Source of the DNA: Crocinitomicaceae bacterium
GTDB taxonomy: Bacteria; Bacteroidota; Bacteroidia; Flavobacteriales_D; Sanyastnellaceae
DNA: 59,283 nucleotides
Reading direction: 5' to 3'
Assembly: GCA_002722795.1 (NCBI GenBank)
Contig: PBMY01000017.1
Location: 1 to 59,283, forward strand
In this document: positions 25,208 to 32,749 of the stretch, piece by piece
How positions within the stretch are numbered: position 1 is the first letter of the stretch
Layout of the letters: each line of letters starts with the position of its first letter
Position numbers and translations under genes: made by a program
The notes under the pieces: model-generated
Told to the model about the DNA's origin: nothing
Databases searched by the model: none
Seen by the model: the letters and a program-made list of their open reading frames with translations, nothing else

Positions 25208-28027
25208 ATGGCTGATGAGACAGATAGCATCGTAATCAACGGAGCAAGGGAACACAACCTCCGTGATATTGATGTAGTCCTACCTAGAAACAAACTAATT
25301 GTATTTACAGGAGTTAGTGGATCTGGTAAATCTTCACTTGCATTCGACACTATTTACGCAGAAGGCTCTAGAAGGTATTTAGAAACCTTAAGTTCATATG
25401 CAAGGCAGTTTATTGGAGGGCTAAAACGACCGAATGTTGAATACATTAGCGGTCTGAGTCCAGTTATTAGTATAGAACAGAAAACTGTTACACGCAATCC
25501 TCGATCAACTGTTGGAACAGTAACTGAAGTTCACGACTTCTTGCGACTTCTTTTCGCTAGAGCTGCTACCGCATATTCTATAGAGACCGGTGAACCTATG
25601 GTAAAAAACAGTGATGAGGATATCACTGCAAGTATTGAAAAGCGATTCGCAGACACAAAGCTTTTAATCCTAGCTCCAATTGTAAGAGGAAGAAAAGGGC
25701 ATTATAGAGAACTCTTTGAAAATGTTCGTAAACAAGGATATGTAAGAGCGCGTGTAGATGGTGAAATAGTTGAATTGGATGATGGCTTCAAGGTTGATAG
25801 ATACAAAGTCCACGATATTGAACTTGTAGTTGATAGAATTATAGTTGGTGGGGATAATACTAGACTTAATCGTTCTGTTAGAACTGCACTAAAGCTTGGA
25901 AAGGGATCTATGTGTGTAATTCAACACGGTGTAATAAATCCCAAGCTTATTTATTTTTCTAGAAATTTAATGTGCCCTACAACAGGTATAGCTTATCCTG
26001 ATCCGGAGCCAAACCTATTCTCGTTTAATTCTCCTTATGGAGCTTGCCCTACGTGTAATGGACTTGGAAATGTTGCAAAAGTTGATAGAGAGCTTGTATT
26101 TCCCGATCCCAAAAAGAGTGTTAGAAAAGGCGGTATTGCTCCGTTGGGCGAACTAACTAGCAATAAAATTTCAAAAATTATTGAAGCAATCATTACGTCA
26201 AAGGGGATGAAGGCCACAACGCCAATAGGCGAACTAAGCGAAGAGATTATTGGTATTATCCTATACGGCTCTAATGAGAACATAACACTTCCAAGCAAGT
26301 TTGGTTTATCAGAAACAGTGACATATGACGGTTTAGTTTCAATTGTAGAAACTGCAGCATCAAAGGCCAAATCAATCCCCCTTAAACGTTGGGCTCAGCA
26401 GTTTATGCAAAAGGTTGAATGCTCTAGCTGCAAAGGCACACGGCTCAAACCGACTAGTCTTCACTTTAAAATTGCCGATAAAAACATAGCAGACCTAGGG
26501 CAGTCAGATTTTATAAAGCTGTCCGAGTTTTTTGATGGAATTGAAGCTCATCTTGACGAGAAACAAAACAAAATTGCCCGAGAACCTCTTAAAGAAATTA
26601 GGGCGCGTATAGGATTTATGATTGATGTGGGACTTGGGTATTTAAGTCTAGATAGACTAGCTCGCTCTTTATCTGGCGGAGAAGGCCAACGCATACGTCT
26701 AGCAACTCAGATAGGATCAAAACTAACTGAAGTTCTATACATTTTAGATGAACCATCAATAGGTCTGCATCAAAGGGACAACCAAAGACTTATCTCTTCA
26801 CTAAAAACTCTCAGAGATGCTGGAAATTCTATAATTGTAGTCGAACACGACGAAGACATGATGCGCTCGTCGGACTTCCTTGTTGACATAGGTCCTGGTG
26901 CTGGAAAACATGGTGGTACAATAGTGACTGCAGGGCCTCTTGGGGATCATTTAACCTCAAACTCTATAACAGCAGCATACCTCAATGGAGACAGGAAAAT
27001 TGAAACTCCCCAAAAGCGTAGAAAGGGTAATAAGAAAAAACTCACAATCAAAGGCGCTTCGGGTCATAATCTGAAAAATGTTGATCTGAGTATTCCTCTA
27101 GGAACATTTACATGTGTCGCAGGGGTAAGTGGTTCAGGGAAGAGTTCTCTTATAAATCAGACCCTTTACCCTGCCCTTCAAAATCATCTTCACGAGCCCA
27201 TAAGGAATCCGTTGCCCCATAAAAAAATTTTGGGCATGGATAATTTGGATAAGGTTATTGCTATCGACCAAACCCCAATTGGCCGTACTCCTCGCTCTAA
27301 TCCAGCAACGTACACTGGCATGATGGATCATATACGTAAACTATTCACATTGCTTCCTGAAGCAAAAATTCGCGGATATAAACCCGGTAGATTTTCATTT
27401 AACGTAGTAGGCGGAAGATGTGAAGACTGTAAAGGAGCAGGCCTCCGCACGGTTGAAATGAATTACCTGCCTGACGTGTATGTACCGTGTGTATCATGTG
27501 ATGGGAAGAGATTCAATAGAGAAACACTTGAGGTACGTTATAAAGGCAAAAGCATCAGCGACGTTTTAGCTATGACAATAAATGAAGCTAATGAATTTTT
27601 TGATGCTCATCCAAAACTTAAAAAAATTATCAGTACTCTGAAAGATGTTGGTCTTGGATATATCACTCTTGGACAGCCATCTACCACTCTTAGTGGTGGT
27701 GAAGCACAAAGAGTAAAACTTGCCTCAGAATTAAGTAGAGCAAATACTGGAAATACTCTCTATATACTTGACGAACCCACTACCGGACTTCACTTTCAAG
27801 ATGTTGAAATGCTTTTAAATGTATTGAATCGATTGGTTAATTTGGGCAATACTGTCATAGTAATAGAGCATCATTTAGACGTAATAAAAGTTGCAGATCA
27901 CGTAATTGACATGGGACCAGAAGGCGGAATTGGTGGTGGTAAAATTGTAGCTCAAGGAACACCAGAAAGCGTCGCAAATGAAAAAGAGAGCGCCACAGGA
28001 AAATTTCTTGCTCAGATGTTAGCTTAG
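25208..28027 (+). CDS. uvrA: Excinuclease ABC subunit UvrA
   Basis: A 939-residue nucleotide excision repair damage sensor of normal length. The first ABC ATPase has Walker A GVSGSGKSS at residues 35-43 and signature LSGGEGQRIRLATQIGS. The second has Walker A near residue 638 (GVSGSGKSSL) and signature LSGGEAQRVKLASEL. Zinc-binding CxxC pairs are at CPTCNGLG and CSSCKGTR in the first half and CEDCKGAG and CVSCDGKRF in the second. UvrA recognises DNA lesions with UvrB; neither uvrB nor uvrC is in the window. It ends the nusB cluster. Confidence 0.98.
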   Translation: MADETDSIVINGAREHNLRDIDVVLPRNKLIVFTGVSGSGKSSLAFDTIYAEGSRRYLETLSSYARQFIGGLKRPNVEYISGLSPVISIEQKTVTRNPRSTVGTVTEVHDFLRLLFARAATAYSIETGEPMVKNSDEDITASIEKRFADTKLLILAPIVRGRKGHYRELFENVRKQGYVRARVDGEIVELDDGFKVDRYKVHDIELVVDRIIVGGDNTRLNRSVRTALKLGKGSMCVIQHGVINPKLIYFSRNLMCPTTGIAYPDPEPNLFSFNSPYGACPTCNGLGNVAKVDRELVFPDPKKSVRKGGIAPLGELTSNKISKIIEAIITSKGMKATTPIGELSEEIIGIILYGSNENITLPSKFGLSETVTYDGLVSIVETAASKAKSIPLKRWAQQFMQKVECSSCKGTRLKPTSLHFKIADKNIADLGQSDFIKLSEFFDGIEAHLDEKQNKIAREPLKEIRARIGFMIDVGLGYLSLDRLARSLSGGEGQRIRLATQIGSKLTEVLYILDEPSIGLHQRDNQRLISSLKTLRDAGNSIIVVEHDEDMMRSSDFLVDIGPGAGKHGGTIVTAGPLGDHLTSNSITAAYLNGDRKIETPQKRRKGNKKKLTIKGASGHNLKNVDLSIPLGTFTCVAGVSGSGKSSLINQTLYPALQNHLHEPIRNPLPHKKILGMDNLDKVIAIDQTPIGRTPRSNPATYTGMMDHIRKLFTLLPEAKIRGYKPGRFSFNVVGGRCEDCKGAGLRTVEMNYLPDVYVPCVSCDGKRFNRETLEVRYKGKSISDVLAMTINEANEFFDAHPKLKKIISTLKDVGLGYITLGQPSTTLSGGEAQRVKLASELSRANTGNTLYILDEPTTGLHFQDVEMLLNVLNRLVNLGNTVIVIEHHLDVIKVADHVIDMGPEGGIGGGKIVAQGTPESVANEKESATGKFLAQMLA

Positions 28028-28042
28028 CTCGTCCGCCTTATT

Positions 28043-28050
28043 TAAGTTTG
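28043..28050 (+). promoter_or_regulatory. -7 promoter box TAAGTTTG before the LOG-family gene
   Basis: This is an exact TAnnTTTG match in the 27-nt gap after uvrA. Its last base is 5 nt before the ATG at 28055, so the transcript would start at or next to the start codon. Confidence 0.45.
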
Positions 28051-28054
28051 AGTA

Positions 28055-28744
28055 ATGTCAAAACAATTCAAGCAACGTACGTGGACTGAGATAATGTCCA
28101 AGGACAGCTGGTCCATCTTTAAAATAATGAGTGAATTTGTTGAAGGGTTTGAAGCTCTTCATAGAATTGGGCCCTGTGTTTCAATTTATGGATCAGCTAG
28201 AACAGGCCCTGAAACTCAAGTATATCAAGACGCACAGCGAATTGCATATCTATTATCAGAAGCTGGTTACGGGGTTATCACTGGAGGGGGGCCTGGTGTA
28301 ATGGAAGCTGGAAATAGAGGTGCTCAAGACGCCGGAGGAACATCGGTGGGGCTCAATATTGAACTTCCATTTGAACAAAAAGACAACCCATACATAGACA
28401 GAGATAAGAGCATTGACTTTGATTACTTTTTTGTGAGAAAAGTCATGTTTGTGAAATACAGCCAAGGATTTATTGTAATGCCTGGCGGATATGGCACAAT
28501 GGACGAACTATTTGAAGCTTTGACTCTGCTTCAAACAGGCAAACTTAATTCTAGGCCAATAGTTCTTTATGATTCTAAATTTTGGATTGGTTTGGTGGAT
28601 TGGTTTAAGGACACTATGCTTGATAAATACAAGACTATTTCTGATACAGATCCAAATCTTTTTTCGCTTGTTGACACCCCTGAAGAAGCTGTGAAGGTTA
28701 TTACAGATTTCCATTCAAAAGCACCACTTAAACCCAATTTCTAA
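28055..28744 (+). CDS. LOG-family protein (TIGR00730, Rossmann-fold nucleotide hydrolase)
   Basis: A 229-residue cytoplasmic protein of the LOG/YgdH family. The glycine-rich motif GYGVITGGGPGVMEAGNRG is followed by the family signature PGGYGTMDELFE. Family members release cytokinin bases from their 5'-monophosphates or hydrolyse nucleotide monophosphates; old annotations as lysine decarboxylase are wrong. The substrate here is not determined by sequence. It has its own apparent promoter and is followed after one base by a T9SS cargo gene. Confidence 0.9.
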   Translation: MSKQFKQRTWTEIMSKDSWSIFKIMSEFVEGFEALHRIGPCVSIYGSARTGPETQVYQDAQRIAYLLSEAGYGVITGGGPGVMEAGNRGAQDAGGTSVGLNIELPFEQKDNPYIDRDKSIDFDYFFVRKVMFVKYSQGFIVMPGGYGTMDELFEALTLLQTGKLNSRPIVLYDSKFWIGLVDWFKDTMLDKYKTISDTDPNLFSLVDTPEEAVKVITDFHSKAPLKPNF

Positions 28745-28745
28745 C

Positions 28746-29747
28746 ATGAAAAAACTATTACCACTACTCCTATTATCGGTTTCTTTTGAATCATATGCTC
28801 AAGATCCTTTACCATATACCGCTGAACATTTTACAGCTGAATATGTACCTTTAGAAAATTGGTTTCCTTTAAACGTGGAAGAAATGTGGGATGTTCCAAT
28901 GGTCCCACTAAACCTTCAATTTGAGTTTCCGTGTTTTGGCGATACTGCAGACCTTGTATGGCTTAGCGATATTGGTGGTGGTGTTGAAATACACATGCCA
29001 GATGGTAATTTACACTTACTATCTATTACTAATGCTGATTTTAATGACGTGTTGAATGTGCTTAATCCAGATAGTGCTGAAGGGTCTACTCATAGATATT
29101 TAACTGAGGGTACATCGCCAAATATGATTTACAAACTCGAATTCAATAACGTGGGGTTTGATTGGGAAATGTTAAATACCGGCGGAGCTGCGTCTGTAGC
29201 AGATGTTCAAATTTGGTTATATGAAAATAGGGATATGGAAATTAGATATGGGCCAAGTACAATAGTAGATATGGATGATATAAATTTCTGGGGAACTGCT
29301 TCTGCTGGACTATCTAGTTACTGGGATTTTTACGATTTTACTTCGAATTTTCTTTGGGCTAATGGTGATGCTTCAAACCCTGATTTTACTGATTATTTAG
29401 GAGTTGAGTACGACAGCCTACAGGTTAGCACCATTTTTACTGGCATTGACTCGTGGCCTTCAGATGGACAGGTTTACCGATTTGGCTATAATTTGGCACC
29501 TATCATTGATGTTGATGAGTTAGATAAGAATGATTTGAGCGTATTCCCAAATCCTGCAACTGAGTATATTGATTTGAAATTCTCAGATGAAGAATCCAGG
29601 GTTGTAACTGTTTATGATATCAATGGAAAATTGGTGATTGAGCACCAATGTTCAAGTATTGATAGAATTGATATTTTAGGTCTTAATTCCGGGATTTATC
29701 ATCTTAGAACGGATAAAGGAGAAAGAGTTAAGATTGTTGTCAAATAG
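28746..29747 (+). CDS. Secreted protein with T9SS type A sorting domain
   Basis: A 333-residue secreted protein. The signal peptide is about residues 1-19 (LLLLSVSFESYAQ). The central part is rich in aromatic and acidic residues and belongs to no family I recognise. The last ~75 residues are a type A T9SS sorting domain: LSVFPNPATEYIDLKF, then VVTVYDINGKLV and a terminal SGIYHLRTDKGERVKIVVK. It should be moved across the outer membrane by the T9SS. It begins one base after the LOG-family gene and may share its transcript. Confidence 0.82.
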   Translation: MKKLLPLLLLSVSFESYAQDPLPYTAEHFTAEYVPLENWFPLNVEEMWDVPMVPLNLQFEFPCFGDTADLVWLSDIGGGVEIHMPDGNLHLLSITNADFNDVLNVLNPDSAEGSTHRYLTEGTSPNMIYKLEFNNVGFDWEMLNTGGAASVADVQIWLYENRDMEIRYGPSTIVDMDDINFWGTASAGLSSYWDFYDFTSNFLWANGDASNPDFTDYLGVEYDSLQVSTIFTGIDSWPSDGQVYRFGYNLAPIIDVDELDKNDLSVFPNPATEYIDLKFSDEESRVVTVYDINGKLVIEHQCSSIDRIDILGLNSGIYHLRTDKGERVKIVVK

Positions 29748-29769
29748 CGACAAATTGAGGTGATTAACT

Positions 29770-29826
29770 GACTGAATTGCAGTCATGACTTAGTAAAAAT
29801 GTCATGCTGTCATATTCTACAGTGAC
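29770..29826. repeat. Cluster of palindromes and GTCAT repeats upstream of htpG
   Basis: GACTG-aattg-CAGTC forms an inverted repeat at 29770-29784. The overlapping AGTCATGACT at 29781-29790 is a perfect 10-bp palindrome. GTCAT recurs at 29782, 29801 and 29809, and a GTGAC follows at 29822-29826. The cluster lies 10-65 nt upstream of the -24 part of the promoter at 29835-29850, where an activator of a sigma-54 promoter could bind. No known regulator motif is recognised. Confidence 0.35.
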
Positions 29827-29834
29827 CTTAAGTA

Positions 29835-29850
29835 TTGGCATGAGTGTTGC
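29835..29850 (+). promoter_or_regulatory. Sigma-54 (-24/-12) type promoter before htpG
   Basis: TTGGCATGAGTGTTGC contains TTGGCA and TTGC with the invariant GG (29837-29838) and GC (29849-29850) exactly 12 bp apart, matching the sigma-54 consensus TGGCAy-N5-TTGC. Transcription would start near 29862, leaving a leader of about 18 nt before the htpG ATG. The 132-nt gap contains no better -7/-33 pair. Confidence 0.5.
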
Positions 29851-29879
29851 CATTGATAAGTCAAAAAAATAATAATTAG

Positions 29880-31793
29880 ATGACGAAAGCAGCTACTAAA
29901 GGGAATATTAATGTTACTACAGAGAACATATTCCCAATTATCAAAAAGTTTTTATACTCTGACCATGAGATATTTCTAAGGGAACTCGTTTCAAATGCAG
30001 TAGACGCAACTCAAAAATGCAAAACTTTACTCAGTGCTGGTGATTTGAAAAAGGTAACAGGGGATGCCGTTGTTGAGGTGAAGATTGACAAGGATGCTAA
30101 AACTATTACTATCAGTGATAACGGTATAGGGATGACTGATGATGAAGTTGATAAGTACATTAATCAAATTGCATTTTCAGGCGCAACTGAATTCCTTGAT
30201 AAATACAAAGACGATGATGCTAAGCAGGCTATAATTGGCCACTTTGGCTTGGGCTTCTATTCTTCTTTCATGGTAAGTGACAGAGTAGATATTATTACTA
30301 AAAGCCAAAAACCCAAATCAAAAGCTGTTAAGTGGAGTTGTGACGGATCACCTGAATACACAATTGAGAATATTAAAAAGAAAACTCCAGGAACGGACAT
30401 AGTGCTTCATGTTGCAGAAGACAGCCTAGAATTTCTAGAAGAGCAAAGACTAGGGGGTATTTTAAACAAGTACTGCAAGTTTATGCCAGTAGATATTTTG
30501 TTTGGCACAAAGAAGGAAATGCAGGATGATCCAAGTGGAGAAAAGGATGATGAAGGAAATGTAAAACAGGTCAGTGTTGACGTTCCAAACATTATAAATA
30601 ACACCACTCCTACTTGGATGCTACAACCTGCAGACTTGAAGGATGAGGATTACACAAATTTCTACAGGGAGCTGTATCCAATGAATATGGAAGATGCTTT
30701 ATTCAACATTCACCTTAATGTTGATTACCCATTTAATCTTACTGGAATACTTTTCTTCCCTCCTCTAAAAAAGAAGATGGATCTTCAGAGGAATAGGATT
30801 CACCTATACTCAAATCAGGTATTTATTACAGATAACGTTGAGAACATTGTCCCTGATTTCTTGACAATGCTTCACGGAGTAATTGATTCACCTGACATCC
30901 CTTTAAATGTCAGTCGTTCTTACTTACAAGAAGATGCTAATGTTAAGAAGATTTCTGGTTACATATCGAAAAAAGTAGCTGATAAACTAGCTTCTATGTT
31001 TAAAAAGGATAGAGCAAGTTTTGCAACACTTTGGGAGGATTTAAAGGTCTTTGTAGACTATGGAATTCTGACGGACGAAAAGTTTGCTGAAAGGTCTCAG
31101 AAGTTCTACTTGTATAAAGACACAGATGGCAACTTCTTTACTCACGAAGAGTTAATTGAAGCAGTAAAAGAAGTCCAAACCGATAAAAACGACAAGGTGA
31201 TTCTGCCTTATACTTCAGATGCTACTATCCAACATTCATTTGTAAGCGCTGCGTCTGAAAAAGGATATAAGGTATTAATTATGGAGGGGCCACTTTCAGC
31301 TCACGTCGTAAGTAAACTAGAGCAAACTCATAGTGGAGTTCAGTTTAAAAGAGTTGATTCAGATATAATTGAAAAGCTTATTGAAAAAGATGAGACTGAA
31401 ACAAGTTTACTTGATGAAAAGCAGCAAGAGACATTAACCCCTATTATCCAAAGCGCCTTCCCGGGTGAAGGATATGAAATAAAATTCGCTGCAATGTCTC
31501 CTAGTTCTGCTCCTATTACAATCACAATAAGTGAATGGATGCGTAGGATGAAGGAACAACAAGCTGTAGGTGGAGGTGGATTTCAAATGTTTGGTGATCT
31601 ACCAGATAAGTACGAGGTAACAATTAACTCAAATCACCCCCTTACTACTCATATCCTTGGAGAGAAGAACGAGGAGAAAAGAAACGCAATTGCAAAAGAA
31701 GCAGCTGATTTGGCTAGACTCTCTCAGGGAATTTTGGATGGTGAAGAGCTTTCAGCATTTATTTCAAAAGGATTTAAGAACTTGCATTCATGA
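29880..31793 (+). CDS. htpG: Molecular chaperone HtpG (Hsp90)
   Basis: A 637-residue bacterial Hsp90, a normal length. The GHKL ATP site has E35, N39 and D42 in FLRELVSNAVDA, DNGIGMTDDEV and GHFGLGFYSSFMVSD. The middle domain contains FPLNVSRSYLQEDANVKKI-like sequence (DIPLNVSRSYLQ) with the catalytic-loop arginine. It refolds client proteins under stress. It has a separate upstream region with a sigma-54-like promoter and repeats, in contrast to the -7 boxes of other genes here. Its stop overlaps the ATG of the next small, disrupted gene (ATGA). Confidence 0.97.
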   Translation: MTKAATKGNINVTTENIFPIIKKFLYSDHEIFLRELVSNAVDATQKCKTLLSAGDLKKVTGDAVVEVKIDKDAKTITISDNGIGMTDDEVDKYINQIAFSGATEFLDKYKDDDAKQAIIGHFGLGFYSSFMVSDRVDIITKSQKPKSKAVKWSCDGSPEYTIENIKKKTPGTDIVLHVAEDSLEFLEEQRLGGILNKYCKFMPVDILFGTKKEMQDDPSGEKDDEGNVKQVSVDVPNIINNTTPTWMLQPADLKDEDYTNFYRELYPMNMEDALFNIHLNVDYPFNLTGILFFPPLKKKMDLQRNRIHLYSNQVFITDNVENIVPDFLTMLHGVIDSPDIPLNVSRSYLQEDANVKKISGYISKKVADKLASMFKKDRASFATLWEDLKVFVDYGILTDEKFAERSQKFYLYKDTDGNFFTHEELIEAVKEVQTDKNDKVILPYTSDATIQHSFVSAASEKGYKVLIMEGPLSAHVVSKLEQTHSGVQFKRVDSDIIEKLIEKDETETSLLDEKQQETLTPIIQSAFPGEGYEIKFAAMSPSSAPITITISEWMRRMKEQQAVGGGGFQMFGDLPDKYEVTINSNHPLTTHILGEKNEEKRNAIAKEAADLARLSQGILDGEELSAFISKGFKNLHS

Positions 31794-31991
31794 ATAAAGG
31801 AAAAATTATACAATTAATGGTCATAGGACTTCTAGCATTTCTAGCTTTTAGCGGAGTAACATCGTTACAATAGCTTCAGTAGTGGTCGCAGGAGTTTTGG
31901 AGGTCGTTCATTTAACAATAGAAATTCCAGTTTTAGAGGTTTCGGAAGTGGAAGCTTTGGAAGTGGAGAAGCAAGAGGAAGTTTTTTAGAT
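31790..31991 (+). pseudogene. Disrupted small gene: membrane anchor plus Ser/Gly/Phe/Arg-rich tail
   Basis: An ATG overlapping the htpG stop encodes 27 residues, of which about 8-22 are a membrane helix (IQLMVIGLLAFLAFSG), ending at a TAG (31871-31873). A different frame is open from 31860 to 31991 and encodes a low-complexity tail with repeated SF, SFGG, RGFGSGSFGSG units, with no start codon of its own. The two parts read as one small protein if a single base is gained near 31870 (giving LQNSFSSGRRSFGG). The tail frame continues without a stop into the TerB/DnaJ gene ATG at 31992. Small proteins with an N-terminal helix and such a tail are common in Bacteroidota. It may be a pseudogene, a sequencing error or a real frameshift. 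Confidence 0.45.
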
Positions 31992-32717
31992 ATGGCAGAT
32001 TACGGTAAATGGGTGGGTGGAGCATTGGGTTGGGCACTTGGAGGCCCTATTGGTGCTCTTTTGGGTTATCAAGTAGGAAAAATGTTTCAGGGGTTCACTA
32101 GTGCTGATGGTGAGCCAAATGTTTTCGAAAAGCGCACTCAAAGAGGTGACTTTTCAATGGCTCTTGTTGTACTAAGTGCAGCAGTAATGAAAGCTGATGG
32201 AAAGATTTTAAAATCAGAACTCAATTATGTAAAGGATTTTCTTAAAATTAATTTTGGCCCCAAAGAAGCAGAGCAATTAACACTACTTCTTAGATCTGTA
32301 CTTAAGGAAAACATTGATTATAGACAGGTTGCTTCTCAGATTAAATTCCACATGGATCATCCTAAAAGGATGCTTCTATTAAAATACTTATATGGAATAG
32401 CAAATGCAGATGGAGAAGTTCATCCCCAAGAGGTAGATATCATAAGGATTATTGCAAAGTATTTGGGAATTAGCGAAAAGGATAGACTAAGTATTGAACA
32501 GGCTTATCACAAAGTTTCAAATCCATTTAAAGTTTTGGAAATTGATAAAACTGCAACCGATTCAGAAGTGAAAAAGGCGTATAGAAGACTTGCAGTTAAA
32601 TTTCACCCTGATAAAATTGGAAATTTAGGTAAAGGTCCGCAAATGAAGGCTAAAGAGAGATTCTTGCAGATCCAAGAAGCCTATGAGCAAATTAAGAAAG
32701 TTAGAGGGTTTAAATAA
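31992..32717 (+). CDS. TerB/DnaJ-domain protein (DjlA-like co-chaperone)
   Basis: A 241-residue protein. The N-terminus (WVGGALGWALGGPIGALLG, about residues 7-25) is a glycine-rich membrane-like segment resembling that of DjlA. About residues 45-165 form a TerB-like all-helical domain (ADGKILKSEL, ANADGEVHPQEVD). The C-terminal J domain starts near 178 and has the essential HPD at 205-207 (KFHPDK). J proteins stimulate DnaK; TerB domains bind metals. The DjlA-like order membrane segment-TerB-J supports a membrane-associated co-chaperone. Placement behind htpG links it to protein folding. MADYGKW is the family-typical start, although the frame stays open upstream. Confidence 0.88.
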   Translation: MADYGKWVGGALGWALGGPIGALLGYQVGKMFQGFTSADGEPNVFEKRTQRGDFSMALVVLSAAVMKADGKILKSELNYVKDFLKINFGPKEAEQLTLLLRSVLKENIDYRQVASQIKFHMDHPKRMLLLKYLYGIANADGEVHPQEVDIIRIIAKYLGISEKDRLSIEQAYHKVSNPFKVLEIDKTATDSEVKKAYRRLAVKFHPDKIGNLGKGPQMKAKERFLQIQEAYEQIKKVRGFK

Positions 32718-32749
32718 CCTTATATTAGTGGCTTATCATTATAAAATCC

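Noticed and set aside
26035-26370. A 111-residue minus-strand open frame inside uvrA
   Set aside because: uvrA is certain on the plus strand here, with zinc-finger cysteines in the same bases; the reverse frame has no recognisable feature.
28055-28744. Lysine decarboxylase
   Set aside because: The PGGYGTMDE motif belongs to the LOG nucleotide-hydrolase family; the decarboxylase name is an old misannotation and there is no PLP site.
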